From NCBI GenBank assembly GCA_002841685.1, contig PHAM01000008.1:1-39228 (forward strand): a stretch of 39,228 nt of DNA, written 5' to 3'. This document shows positions 32,427-39,228 of this stretch, piece after piece. The notes beneath the pieces are model-generated. The model was not told the DNA's origin and searched no databases. It saw nothing but the letters and a program-made list of their open reading frames with translations. The stretch is from Elusimicrobia bacterium HGW-Elusimicrobia-2. Its GTDB lineage: Bacteria > CG03. A program made the translations under genes and the position numbers. How positions within the stretch are numbered: position 1 is the first letter of the stretch; each line of letters opens with the position of its first letter.

Positions 32427-33464
32427 ATGAGTAAAGTGACAGAATTTTTAAGCGGTCTTTTTAATAATGACATAGGCATGGATCTGGGAACTTCCAACAC
32501 TCTGGTTTATGTGAAGGGCCGCGGCATTGTTCTTCAGGAGCCTTCCGTTGTGGCGATAGACACCGCTCATGACAGGGTGATAGCCGTGGGCGTCGAGGCC
32601 AAGCGTATGCTCGGCCGCACCCCGGCCAGCATTATAGCTTTGAGGCCTCTGAAAAACGGCGTGATAGCCGATTTCGACGCCACAGAGCGCATGATAGCCA
32701 GATTTATCAAGAAGGCCCAGACAAATTTCAGCTTTCTCAGGCCGCGTGTTGTTATAGGCGTGCCTTCAGGCATAACGCAGGTTGAGAGAAGAGCCGTCAA
32801 GGAAGCGGCCGAGGGCGCCGGCGCCAGAGAGGTGCATCTGATAGAGGAGCCGAAGGCAGCGGCCATAGGCAGCGATATGCCAATCGCCGAGCCGTCCGGC
32901 AGAATGATAGTTGATATTGGCGGCGGTACCACGGAAATGGCGGTGATATCTTTAGGAGAGATGGTGATATCGCGTTCGATCAGGGTCGGCGGCGACGCGA
33001 TGGACGAGGCCATAGAAGATTTTTTCAAAAAAAAGCACAACCTTCTCATAGGCGAGGGCACGGCCGAACAGACAAAAATAAATGTGGGATCGGCTTTTCC
33101 CCTTGAGGATGAATTGAAAATGAACGTGAAAGGCCGCGATCAGGTTTCGGGCCTTCCCAAAACCATAGAGGTGAGTTCGCAGAATATAAGGCAGGCGCTG
33201 TCTGTTCCCGTGAAACGCATAGTGGACGCCATAAAAGCCACGCTCGAAGAGACGCCCGCCGAACTATCGTCCGACCTTGTGGAAAACGGTATTGTTCTCG
33301 CCGGCGGCGGATCACTGCTTAAAGGCTTTGAGAATCTTATACAGCAGGAAACATATCTTCCCGTGCGGCGAGCGCCGGATCCTCTGGTGTGCGTGGCTCT
33401 GGGCGCCGGCAAATACCTTGAAACTCTTGAGGAAATAAAAAGAGCCCAGAAGGAATATGCATGA
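32427..33464 (+). CDS. mreB: Rod shape-determining actin homologue MreB
   Basis: MreB filaments steer sidewall peptidoglycan synthesis. The 345-residue protein has the phosphate-1 motif [20 protein letters not shown], the phosphate-2 motif [16 protein letters not shown] and the adenosine motif [27 protein letters not shown] precedes the start and no promoter or terminator separates it from rplQ, so it may be read from the ribosomal transcript. It overlaps mreC by eight bases. Confidence 0.98.
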   Translation: MSKVTEFLSGLFNNDIGMDLGTSNTLVYVKGRGIVLQEPSVVAIDTAHDRVIAVGVEAKRMLGRTPASIIALRPLKNGVIADFDATERMIARFIKKAQTNFSFLRPRVVIGVPSGITQVERRAVKEAAEGAGAREVHLIEEPKAAAIGSDMPIAEPSGRMIVDIGGGTTEMAVISLGEMVISRSIRVGGDAMDEAIEDFFKKKHNLLIGEGTAEQTKINVGSAFPLEDELKMNVKGRDQVSGLPKTIEVSSQNIRQALSVPVKRIVDAIKATLEETPAELSSDLVENGIVLAGGGSLLKGFENLIQQETYLPVRRAPDPLVCVALGAGKYLETLEEIKRAQKEYA

Positions 33465-34266
33465 CGGCCGGCAGGGAAAGCTTTTTTTCATTGTCTTTCT
33501 CCTGCTTTCAGCCGTGCTGTGTTTCATCGTTCCGGCCAGATATACGCAGCAGTTGCGGCTTTTAACGAAGTACATATATTACACCCCTTACGCAAAGAGC
33601 CGCGAGGCGCTTTTAAACCTTTCTTCTTTTCCCGGTAAATTTTTTGATCTGGCCGATATGGACAGAAGGTTCCGCGCCTCTCAACAGGAATTATTTGAAA
33701 AGGACTATACTATCGCCCAGCTCAAACAGGAATTGGATAAATACAAAAGCCTGGAAGACGCTTTTAAAAATCAATTTTCAAAGAGATCAAAAATACTGCC
33801 GGTTTTTCCTTACGGCAGTATAGGTAAAAACGCGGACATTTTACTTCTCAGAAATGAGGACGGTGACTACAGGGAAGGCGACCCTGTGATTTGTTACAGG
33901 AATTCCGGATGGGCGCTTGCGGGCGTTGTGGGGAAGAAGGTTTCGGGTTCCGTGTCGGAATGCGTGCTGATCTCAAATAAATCATTCCGTGTTTCTGTCA
34001 CGGGGGAAAACGCTTCTTTCTGGGGGGTGCTGATAGGTTATTCCCAGGGACGCGGCTCTCTGGATTTTGTCTGGCCGTCAAGAGACATTATTGTCGAGAA
34101 GGGGATTGATCTGCTGACATCCGGCTGGGACGGGAAATTTCCTCCGGGGCTTCACTGCGGAACGGTTACAAAAGCGCTTAAAGGCGGCGCCGGAGAATAT
34201 GAGATCTCGGTTCAAACCGCTTATAACGCGAATGTGCCGGAAACTCTTTTTGTGCTGACACAATGA
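33457..34266 (+). CDS. mreC: Rod shape-determining protein MreC
   Basis: MreC is a periplasmic scaffold activating PBP2/RodA. The 269-residue product has one N-terminal membrane helix ([19 protein letters not shown]), a coiled coil at about 65-105 ([20 protein letters not shown]) and the beta-rich domain ([25 protein letters not shown]). AAGGA sits very close before the start, within mreB. It overlaps mreD by four bases. Confidence 0.93.
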   Translation: MHDGRQGKLFFIVFLLLSAVLCFIVPARYTQQLRLLTKYIYYTPYAKSREALLNLSSFPGKFFDLADMDRRFRASQQELFEKDYTIAQLKQELDKYKSLEDAFKNQFSKRSKILPVFPYGSIGKNADILLLRNEDGDYREGDPVICYRNSGWALAGVVGKKVSGSVSECVLISNKSFRVSVTGENASFWGVLIGYSQGRGSLDFVWPSRDIIVEKGIDLLTSGWDGKFPPGLHCGTVTKALKGGAGEYEISVQTAYNANVPETLFVLTQ

Positions 34267-34742
34267 ATACATTAATCACTGTTCTTTTTCTGCTTTGTGT
34301 TCCATATATACAGATCTTCCTATTGAATCCTCTCTCTCCGCGGAGTTTTCCGGATGTGAGCCCGTCTCTTTTTCTTGCGAGCCTCGTTCTTCTCTCGTCA
34401 AAGATACCCGCCGCGCACAGCTATATTTACGCTTTTCTCCTCGGGTGCGTTTCTTCAATTCTTTGCGGCCATCCGCTGGCTTTTGATTCAATGAGTTTTC
34501 TGGCCATTGTTTTTGGGGTTAAAAAATTCTCCGAGAATTTTGATATGACCGGTTTCGGGGGGCAATTTGTTTTGGGTTTCGCGTCGGCAATCTTCCATTT
34601 TGTTTTCCTGTATATATCACATCATTTTATTACGGTGAACCACCCGCCTTTTGCCGGAGTTCTTCCGGGCGCGCTGACCACGGGTATATTGCTCGCAGTG
34701 CTGTTCAATACCGTTTTGAAAAACCGAAAACAGATGCGCTAA
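34263..34742 (+). CDS. mreD: Rod shape-determining membrane protein MreD
   Basis: A 159-residue, very hydrophobic protein with about five membrane helices. Sequence conservation in this family is low; the call rests on hydropathy, the FPDVSPSLFLASLVLLSSK and YAFLLGCVSSILCGHPLAFDS segments (the latter matching the MreD G-x-x-x-D pattern), and its place between mreC and mrdA. One base separates its stop from mrdA. Confidence 0.88.
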   Translation: MNTLITVLFLLCVPYIQIFLLNPLSPRSFPDVSPSLFLASLVLLSSKIPAAHSYIYAFLLGCVSSILCGHPLAFDSMSFLAIVFGVKKFSENFDMTGFGGQFVLGFASAIFHFVFLYISHHFITVNHPPFAGVLPGALTTGILLAVLFNTVLKNRKQMR

Positions 34743-34743
34743 G

Positions 34744-36495
34744 ATGTGGTATAAGGACAGGGGATGGGATTATTTTGTCAAATATATCAGATTCATAAAA
34801 ATAGTTTTTATTGCCGCGTTTTTTCTGATTTTTTTCAGAGTTTTTCAGGTACAGATATTAAAAGGTTTCAAATTCTCGGAAAAATCCCGGGAAAATTATC
34901 TTAAAAGATTTATTGTGCCGCCGAACCGCGGGCGTATTATTTCCGCCGATGGGCAGGTCATAGCCACGACTTATATTTCATATGATCTCGTTTCCCAGAT
35001 AACCCCGCCGGAGAAACTGAAAAATGATGTGTGCGCCGTTACCGGGGTTCCCCGTAAAATCCTGGAAAGCTCTCTGGCGAAGTCGCTTAAAAAAGGAGAG
35101 ATCCTCAAAACGCTGATCCATGATCTTAAGGGGCGTTCGCTGATCGCGATGGCCTCGGTGATAAATGAATACCCCAACCTGAGGATCATCAAATCGCCCA
35201 AAAGGTTTTATCCCCACAAACAGACTTTCAGCCATGTGACAGGTTATCTCGGCGCGCCGCTCCGGAGCCGCTCGCGGGAGATGGGCTATTCCTATCCCGG
35301 CTCTCTTCACGGTAAATCGGGGCTTGAAAAAAACTTTGACAGTTATTTGTTCGGTTCGCCGGGCGGAGAAATCGTCGAGGTGGGCGCCGGCGGAGATGTG
35401 ATAGAGGTGAAGGGAAGAGTTCTCCCGTCGACGGGCGATGAAATAATACTCACTGTTGATTCGCGTTTGCAGAAAACAGCTTATGAGGCCTTTCAGGGAC
35501 GCCCCGGGGCGGCTGTGGCGCTGAACCCTAAAACAGGAGCTGTGCTCCTGTTTGTCAGTTCTCCGGGATTTGATCCCGGCGCGTTCGGGGATGACATGGA
35601 TGAGGTCTCCCGCATGATGATTTCCCCCGAGATACCCCTTGTGAACAGGGTCATACAGATGAAATATCCTCCGGGCTCCGTTTTCAAAATCTTCACCGCG
35701 GCGGCGGCCTTAAACGAGGCCCGGATAGACACTGAAAAGAAAATAGATTGCTCCGGCGTTTTTAAATACGGGAATCGCGAGTTTAAGTGCTGGAAAGAAG
35801 AAGGGCATGGAGAGATGAATTTTCTGGACGGTTTTTCACAATCCTGCAATGTGTATTTCTACAACACCGCGCTTGAGGTCGGTGCAAAAGATTTATCAAA
35901 ATACGCTCATATGATGGGGCTTGATCTCAACGCGCTCAAGGATATTTCCGGAGAACTTCCCGCGACCATACCGGAGCCTTCCTGGAAGAAAAAAAGATAT
36001 AAGCAAAGCTGGCTGCCCGGCGATACGGTTAATATGGGCATAGGCCAGGGCTTTTTATGGGTAACGCCGCTTCAAGTAGCGCTGGCCGTGGGCGGTGTGT
36101 CCAACGGCGGTGTTATTTACAGGCCCTATCTTGTGTCGAAAATTGTAACGGCCGGGGGAAAGACTGAATATGAGGCCCGCCCGGAACAGATGAAGCGGTA
36201 CAGCCTCCGCGAAGACACTTTTAAGCTCCTGAGGGAAGCGCTGCGCAAAGTCGTCACGGACGGCACCGGACGGGTACTGAATATAGAAGGTTGTGAAATT
36301 TACGGTAAAACCGGCACAGCGCAAAATCCTTCAGGAGATGATCACGCCTGGTTCGTCTCATTTGGCGGCGGTGATCTGGAAGATTTCGCGCTCACTGTTG
36401 TGCTCGAGCACGGAGGAAAGGGCGCCTCGGTCGCGGGGCCCGTGTCGCGGGCTATATGGGCGGAGTATATAAAAATCAAAAATGAAAAGATTTGA
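34744..36495 (+). CDS. mrdA: Penicillin-binding protein 2, rod-specific transpeptidase
   Basis: PBP2 crosslinks sidewall peptidoglycan with RodA. The 583-residue class B protein has an N-terminal helix (FIKIVFIAAFFLIFFRVFQV), the pedestal motif NRGRIISADG, and transpeptidase motifs S312-x-x-K315 (PPGSVFK), S367-C-N369 and K522-T-G (YGKTGTAQ). The HAWFVSF strand also fits. All catalytic elements are intact. It overlaps rodA by 14 bases. Confidence 0.97.
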   Translation: MWYKDRGWDYFVKYIRFIKIVFIAAFFLIFFRVFQVQILKGFKFSEKSRENYLKRFIVPPNRGRIISADGQVIATTYISYDLVSQITPPEKLKNDVCAVTGVPRKILESSLAKSLKKGEILKTLIHDLKGRSLIAMASVINEYPNLRIIKSPKRFYPHKQTFSHVTGYLGAPLRSRSREMGYSYPGSLHGKSGLEKNFDSYLFGSPGGEIVEVGAGGDVIEVKGRVLPSTGDEIILTVDSRLQKTAYEAFQGRPGAAVALNPKTGAVLLFVSSPGFDPGAFGDDMDEVSRMMISPEIPLVNRVIQMKYPPGSVFKIFTAAAALNEARIDTEKKIDCSGVFKYGNREFKCWKEEGHGEMNFLDGFSQSCNVYFYNTALEVGAKDLSKYAHMMGLDLNALKDISGELPATIPEPSWKKKRYKQSWLPGDTVNMGIGQGFLWVTPLQVALAVGGVSNGGVIYRPYLVSKIVTAGGKTEYEARPEQMKRYSLREDTFKLLREALRKVVTDGTGRVLNIEGCEIYGKTGTAQNPSGDDHAWFVSFGGGDLEDFALTVVLEHGGKGASVAGPVSRAIWAEYIKIKNEKI

Positions 36496-37714
36496 CCCCT
36501 TCATCCTTTTTCCCGCGCTGTTTCTCCTGGCAATGGGAAGCCTGCAGAATATTTCTTATGTGTCGGGCGATATGCTGTACAGGCATTTATTCGCTATAGC
36601 GCTGGGCTTCGCCGGTATGTTTATATTCACATTCACGAAATATAAATCTTTTTTGAGGTTCAGGGCGATAATTTTTTATGTTTTTGGGATAGCCCTTCTT
36701 ATCCTGACGCTTGCGGCGGGCTATTCCGTGCACGGCTCCTGTTCATGGCTTGGCGCCGGATTTATTGTTTTTCAGCCCTCGGAGATCGCGAAATTCACGA
36801 CGGTCATCTTCCTCACATACTACCTCAGCAAGCATTACACTTCGCGAAACAGTTTCAGGACCATATTCTTTTTAATATTTTTTTCGGCGCTGCCCTTGTT
36901 TCTGGTGCTGAAACAGCCGGATTTCGGCACAGGACTTGTGTTCGTTTTTATAGGATTTATGTTCCTTTATTTCAGCCAGAACATACGCCTGCTTGTATTT
37001 GTCTCTGTTCTCGGAGCGCTTCTGCTGGGGGAAATTGTTTTTTTCTGTATGAGGCCGAACGCGCTGATGTGGCTCGCGCGATGGGCCGCGGCTGCCTTCG
37101 CGGCACTCTATATCACCGTGCGTTTTCTTATGCATATTAAAAAATCTCACATAGCCGTTCTTGTTTTGTTCGGCCTTTTTTTTACGAGCTGTTTGTTTTC
37201 CCATAAAGTGGCGACGGGTTTTAAGAGTTATCAGAAAGACAGGATACTCAATTTCATCAGCCCGAACAGGGACGCTCTTAATTCCGGCTATCATCTTTCG
37301 CAGAGTTTGATAGCGATAGGTTCGGGGAAGGTCAAAGGCAAGGGCTACCGCCGGGGCACACAGGCGCGCCTTGGCTTTCTCCCCGGGAAATACACCGATT
37401 TTATGTTTGCGTCGATCGCGGAGGAATTCGGTTTCATCGGTTCTTTTCTGATACTGTTCTCTTATTTTATTCTCTTTTCGCGGATGATCAAAATAGCCGT
37501 TATGGCGCTTGACCAGCAGGGGACATTTCTGGCGTTTTCCATAGTAGGGGTGCTGTTTTTCCAGACATTCCTCAATATAGGGATGACGCTGGGGATGCTT
37601 CCCATCACGGGACTTCCTCTGCCTTTTCTCTCCTACGGCGGCACCGCTACAGTGGTTTATCTAATGATGCTGGGCGTGGTCATGAATGTTTACGCCACGG
37701 CCAAAGGTTACTGA
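36482..37714 (+). CDS. rodA: SEDS peptidoglycan glycosyltransferase RodA
   Basis: RodA polymerises glycan strands as partner of PBP2. The 410-residue protein has about ten membrane helices and SEDS marks: SWLGAGFIVFQPSEIAK, KQPDFGTGLV with the conserved Asp, the large loop with KDRILNFISPNRD...GYHLSQSLIAIGSG, and the C-terminal GLPLPFLSYGGT. An extra pair of hydrophobic segments around 185-235 makes it slightly longer than the E. coli protein. No ribosome binding site is seen, so it depends on mrdA translation. Confidence 0.96.
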   Translation: MKRFDPFILFPALFLLAMGSLQNISYVSGDMLYRHLFAIALGFAGMFIFTFTKYKSFLRFRAIIFYVFGIALLILTLAAGYSVHGSCSWLGAGFIVFQPSEIAKFTTVIFLTYYLSKHYTSRNSFRTIFFLIFFSALPLFLVLKQPDFGTGLVFVFIGFMFLYFSQNIRLLVFVSVLGALLLGEIVFFCMRPNALMWLARWAAAAFAALYITVRFLMHIKKSHIAVLVLFGLFFTSCLFSHKVATGFKSYQKDRILNFISPNRDALNSGYHLSQSLIAIGSGKVKGKGYRRGTQARLGFLPGKYTDFMFASIAEEFGFIGSFLILFSYFILFSRMIKIAVMALDQQGTFLAFSIVGVLFFQTFLNIGMTLGMLPITGLPLPFLSYGGTATVVYLMMLGVVMNVYATAKGY

Positions 37715-37734
37715 AAAATCAAGGTATCTTCTTA

Positions 37735-39228
37735 ATGGAAATTAAAAATCTTCTCGCCTATGAACGGCCGGCGCAGTACGCGGGCGGCGAGATGTTTTCC
37801 GTGAAAAAACCATGGAAGGAAACGCGCATTAAGGTTCTCCTTGTCAGCCCGGCTGTTTATCAGATGGGGGCATCATCCCTCGGCCTCGGTATTCTATACC
37901 ATATCATAAATTCCCGCCCGGACAGTCTCTGCGAGCGCGCTTTTATGCCGGAGCCGGATATGAGAGAGGCGATACTTTCCGGGAAAGAAAAATTCCTGTC
38001 TCTTGAGTCCGGCCGCTCACCCCGGGATTTTGATCTCATAGGCATAACCCTTCCCGCGAAAGGATGTTTTTTTGATATCCCGGGGCTTTTTGCCCTGATG
38101 GGCATTCCCGTTTCGGGCCGTGACGAATCGTATCCCGTTATAACGGCCGGCGGCCCCGGCGTTTCTAATTTTGTGCCTGTGGAGGGTTTCTTTGACGCTT
38201 TTATCGTCGGTGACGGAGAAGAGGTCATCGGAAAAATGCTGGATGAGGCGCTGTCAAGTTCCGGACGGGGCTCCCTTAAAAGAGCGCTCGCGGATATTGA
38301 GGGCGTCTATGTGGGCGGTATAAGCGGGAGTGTAAAAAAAGTTTTCTGCCAGCTAAAAAACGATTATTATCCGCTCAAGCCGGTTATCCCGAATATCAGG
38401 ACTTTGCAGGACAGGCTGGACATAGAGGTGATGAGGGGCTGTCCCAACAACTGCCGTTTTTGCGAGGCGAAAAGGTTTTATTCGCCTCTGCGCGTGAGGC
38501 CGGCGGAGGATCTTGAAAAAATAATCATCTCATCCCTTGAGAACACCGGCTGGAAGGGTTTGTCTCTGAGTTCTCTGAGCACACCTCAGCACCCGCGCAT
38601 AGGAGAAGTTGTTGACAGCGTCATCCCGCTGTTGAGAAAGAAGGGAATATCCCTTCAAATCCCGTCGCTGAGGCCGGAGAGGAAATCCCTTGAATGTGTT
38701 ATGAAAATACTCCCTCTCAATCAGGTGAACCTGACTTTCGCGCCTGAGACATTTTCTCCCCGTATGCAGGAGATAATAGGGAAAACAACGCCGCTCGATG
38801 AATTTGAAAAAATGATGGCGGAGATCAAATCCGCGGGTTTCAGGGATGTGAAGATATATCTGATGCTGGGCCTCCCCGGAGAAAGTGACGCGGACATGGA
38901 TGAAAACATAAAGGCCGTGAAAAGGATAAGAAAAACCGGATTGAAAGTGACGCTCACGCTCTCCCCCTTTGTTCCCGCCGCCCACACGCCCTTTGAGAGG
39001 GTGACTCTCTGGGATAGAGGCGAAATGGAGGAGAAACTGAAAAGATTCAAAATGGAACTGAGGGGCGTTGACCTGCGTCATCCCTCGCTGGAAGACGCTC
39101 TGCTCGAGAGCGCTCTCGCCCGTGGCGACGCGCGTCTTGGGGCAATCCTTCTGGATCTGCCGGCTGTTTTCACCGACAGCTCTGCGGACAAAATAAGAAT
39201 ACTGGATGAGGCGGGGCTGGATTCCGTC
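37735..39228 (+). CDS. Radical SAM protein with N-terminal B12-binding-like domain (TIGR03960-like), partial
   Basis: The frame stays open for 498 codons to the window end, so the 3' part is missing. The N-terminus (YAGGEMFSVKKPW, LVSPAVYQMGASSLGLGILY, FDLIGITL, TAGGPGVSNFVPVEGFFDAF, VGDGEEV) resembles the B12-binding-like domain of the uncharacterised family often found near rodA, rng and rplU. C236-x3-C240-x2-C243 (CPNNCRFC) binds the radical [4Fe-4S] cluster, and LTFAPETFSPRMQEIIGK and LMLGLPGE are further radical SAM marks. The reaction is not established. ATG 37735 follows AAGGT by 11 bases. Confidence 0.9.
   Translation, partial: MEIKNLLAYERPAQYAGGEMFSVKKPWKETRIKVLLVSPAVYQMGASSLGLGILYHIINSRPDSLCERAFMPEPDMREAILSGKEKFLSLESGRSPRDFDLIGITLPAKGCFFDIPGLFALMGIPVSGRDESYPVITAGGPGVSNFVPVEGFFDAFIVGDGEEVIGKMLDEALSSSGRGSLKRALADIEGVYVGGISGSVKKVFCQLKNDYYPLKPVIPNIRTLQDRLDIEVMRGCPNNCRFCEAKRFYSPLRVRPAEDLEKIIISSLENTGWKGLSLSSLSTPQHPRIGEVVDSVIPLLRKKGISLQIPSLRPERKSLECVMKILPLNQVNLTFAPETFSPRMQEIIGKTTPLDEFEKMMAEIKSAGFRDVKIYLMLGLPGESDADMDENIKAVKRIRKTGLKVTLTLSPFVPAAHTPFERVTLWDRGEMEEKLKRFKMELRGVDLRHPSLEDALLESALARGDARLGAILLDLPAVFTDSSADKIRILDEAGLDSV

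Noticed and set aside
38530-39081. Minus-strand open frames in the last kilobase
   Set aside because: They oppose the radical SAM gene, whose frame is open to the window edge and carries the CxxxCxxC motif and downstream family motifs.

Overview
The window is 39 kb of dense bacterial chromosome. There are no rRNA or tRNA genes, no insertion sequences and no CRISPR arrays, and no gene-free stretch reaches 300 bases. The organism makes MreBCD/PBP2/RodA and secreted periplasmic-type thioredoxins and lipoproteins, so it is probably a Gram-negative-type cell wall builder. It carries zinc-binding forms of S4, S14, L24, L36 and adenylate kinase and lacks rpmD in the spc operon. Its genes contain short GC-rich palindromic repeats of a kind I associate with uncultivated lineages such as Omnitrophota or Elusimicrobiota. 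That phylum suggestion is inference; the sequence alone does not fix it.

Bases 1-2943 are a polyamine operon: speD, speE and a PLP-dependent arginine/ornithine/lysine decarboxylase, packed with overlapping or abutting ends. Bases 2961-7792 hold a DksA/TraR-type transcription factor, a CcdA/DsbD-like membrane thiol transporter with a DUF1573-like head, a secreted thioredoxin fused to a metallophosphatase, and a large predicted lipoprotein. Together the last three look like a periplasmic redox module. An unusually small UvrC follows (7851-9074). A minus-strand operon (12238-9119) then carries a secreted ComEC-type metallo-beta-lactamase protein, an 8-oxoguanine deaminase-like amidohydrolase, an iron-sulfur flavoprotein-like reductase and QueF.

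From 12325 to the end everything is on the plus strand. A diguanylate cyclase and a stand-alone receiver protein lead up to a strong promoter (13558-13587). After it the str, S10, spc and alpha ribosomal operons run almost without gaps: rpsL-rpsG-fusA-tuf-rpsJ-rplCDWB-rpsS-rplV-rpsC-rplP-rpmC-rpsQ-rplNXE-rpsNH-rplFR-rpsE-rplO-secY-adk-map-infA-rpmJ-rpsMKD-rpoA-rplQ. The run continues directly into mreBCD-mrdA-rodA and a radical SAM/B12-type gene cut by the window edge. Translation, protein export, N-terminal methionine removal, transcription and rod-shape wall synthesis are therefore physically linked.

The observations most worth a second look are: map, which appears to start at AUA behind a perfect ribosome binding site; a compact UvrC that lacks both its inter-domain region and its helix-hairpin-helix tail and has no usual start codon at the expected place; a five-cysteine cluster inserted in EF-Tu; in-frame palindromic repeats inside protein genes; and hairpins placed directly against ribosome binding sites, notably at tuf.
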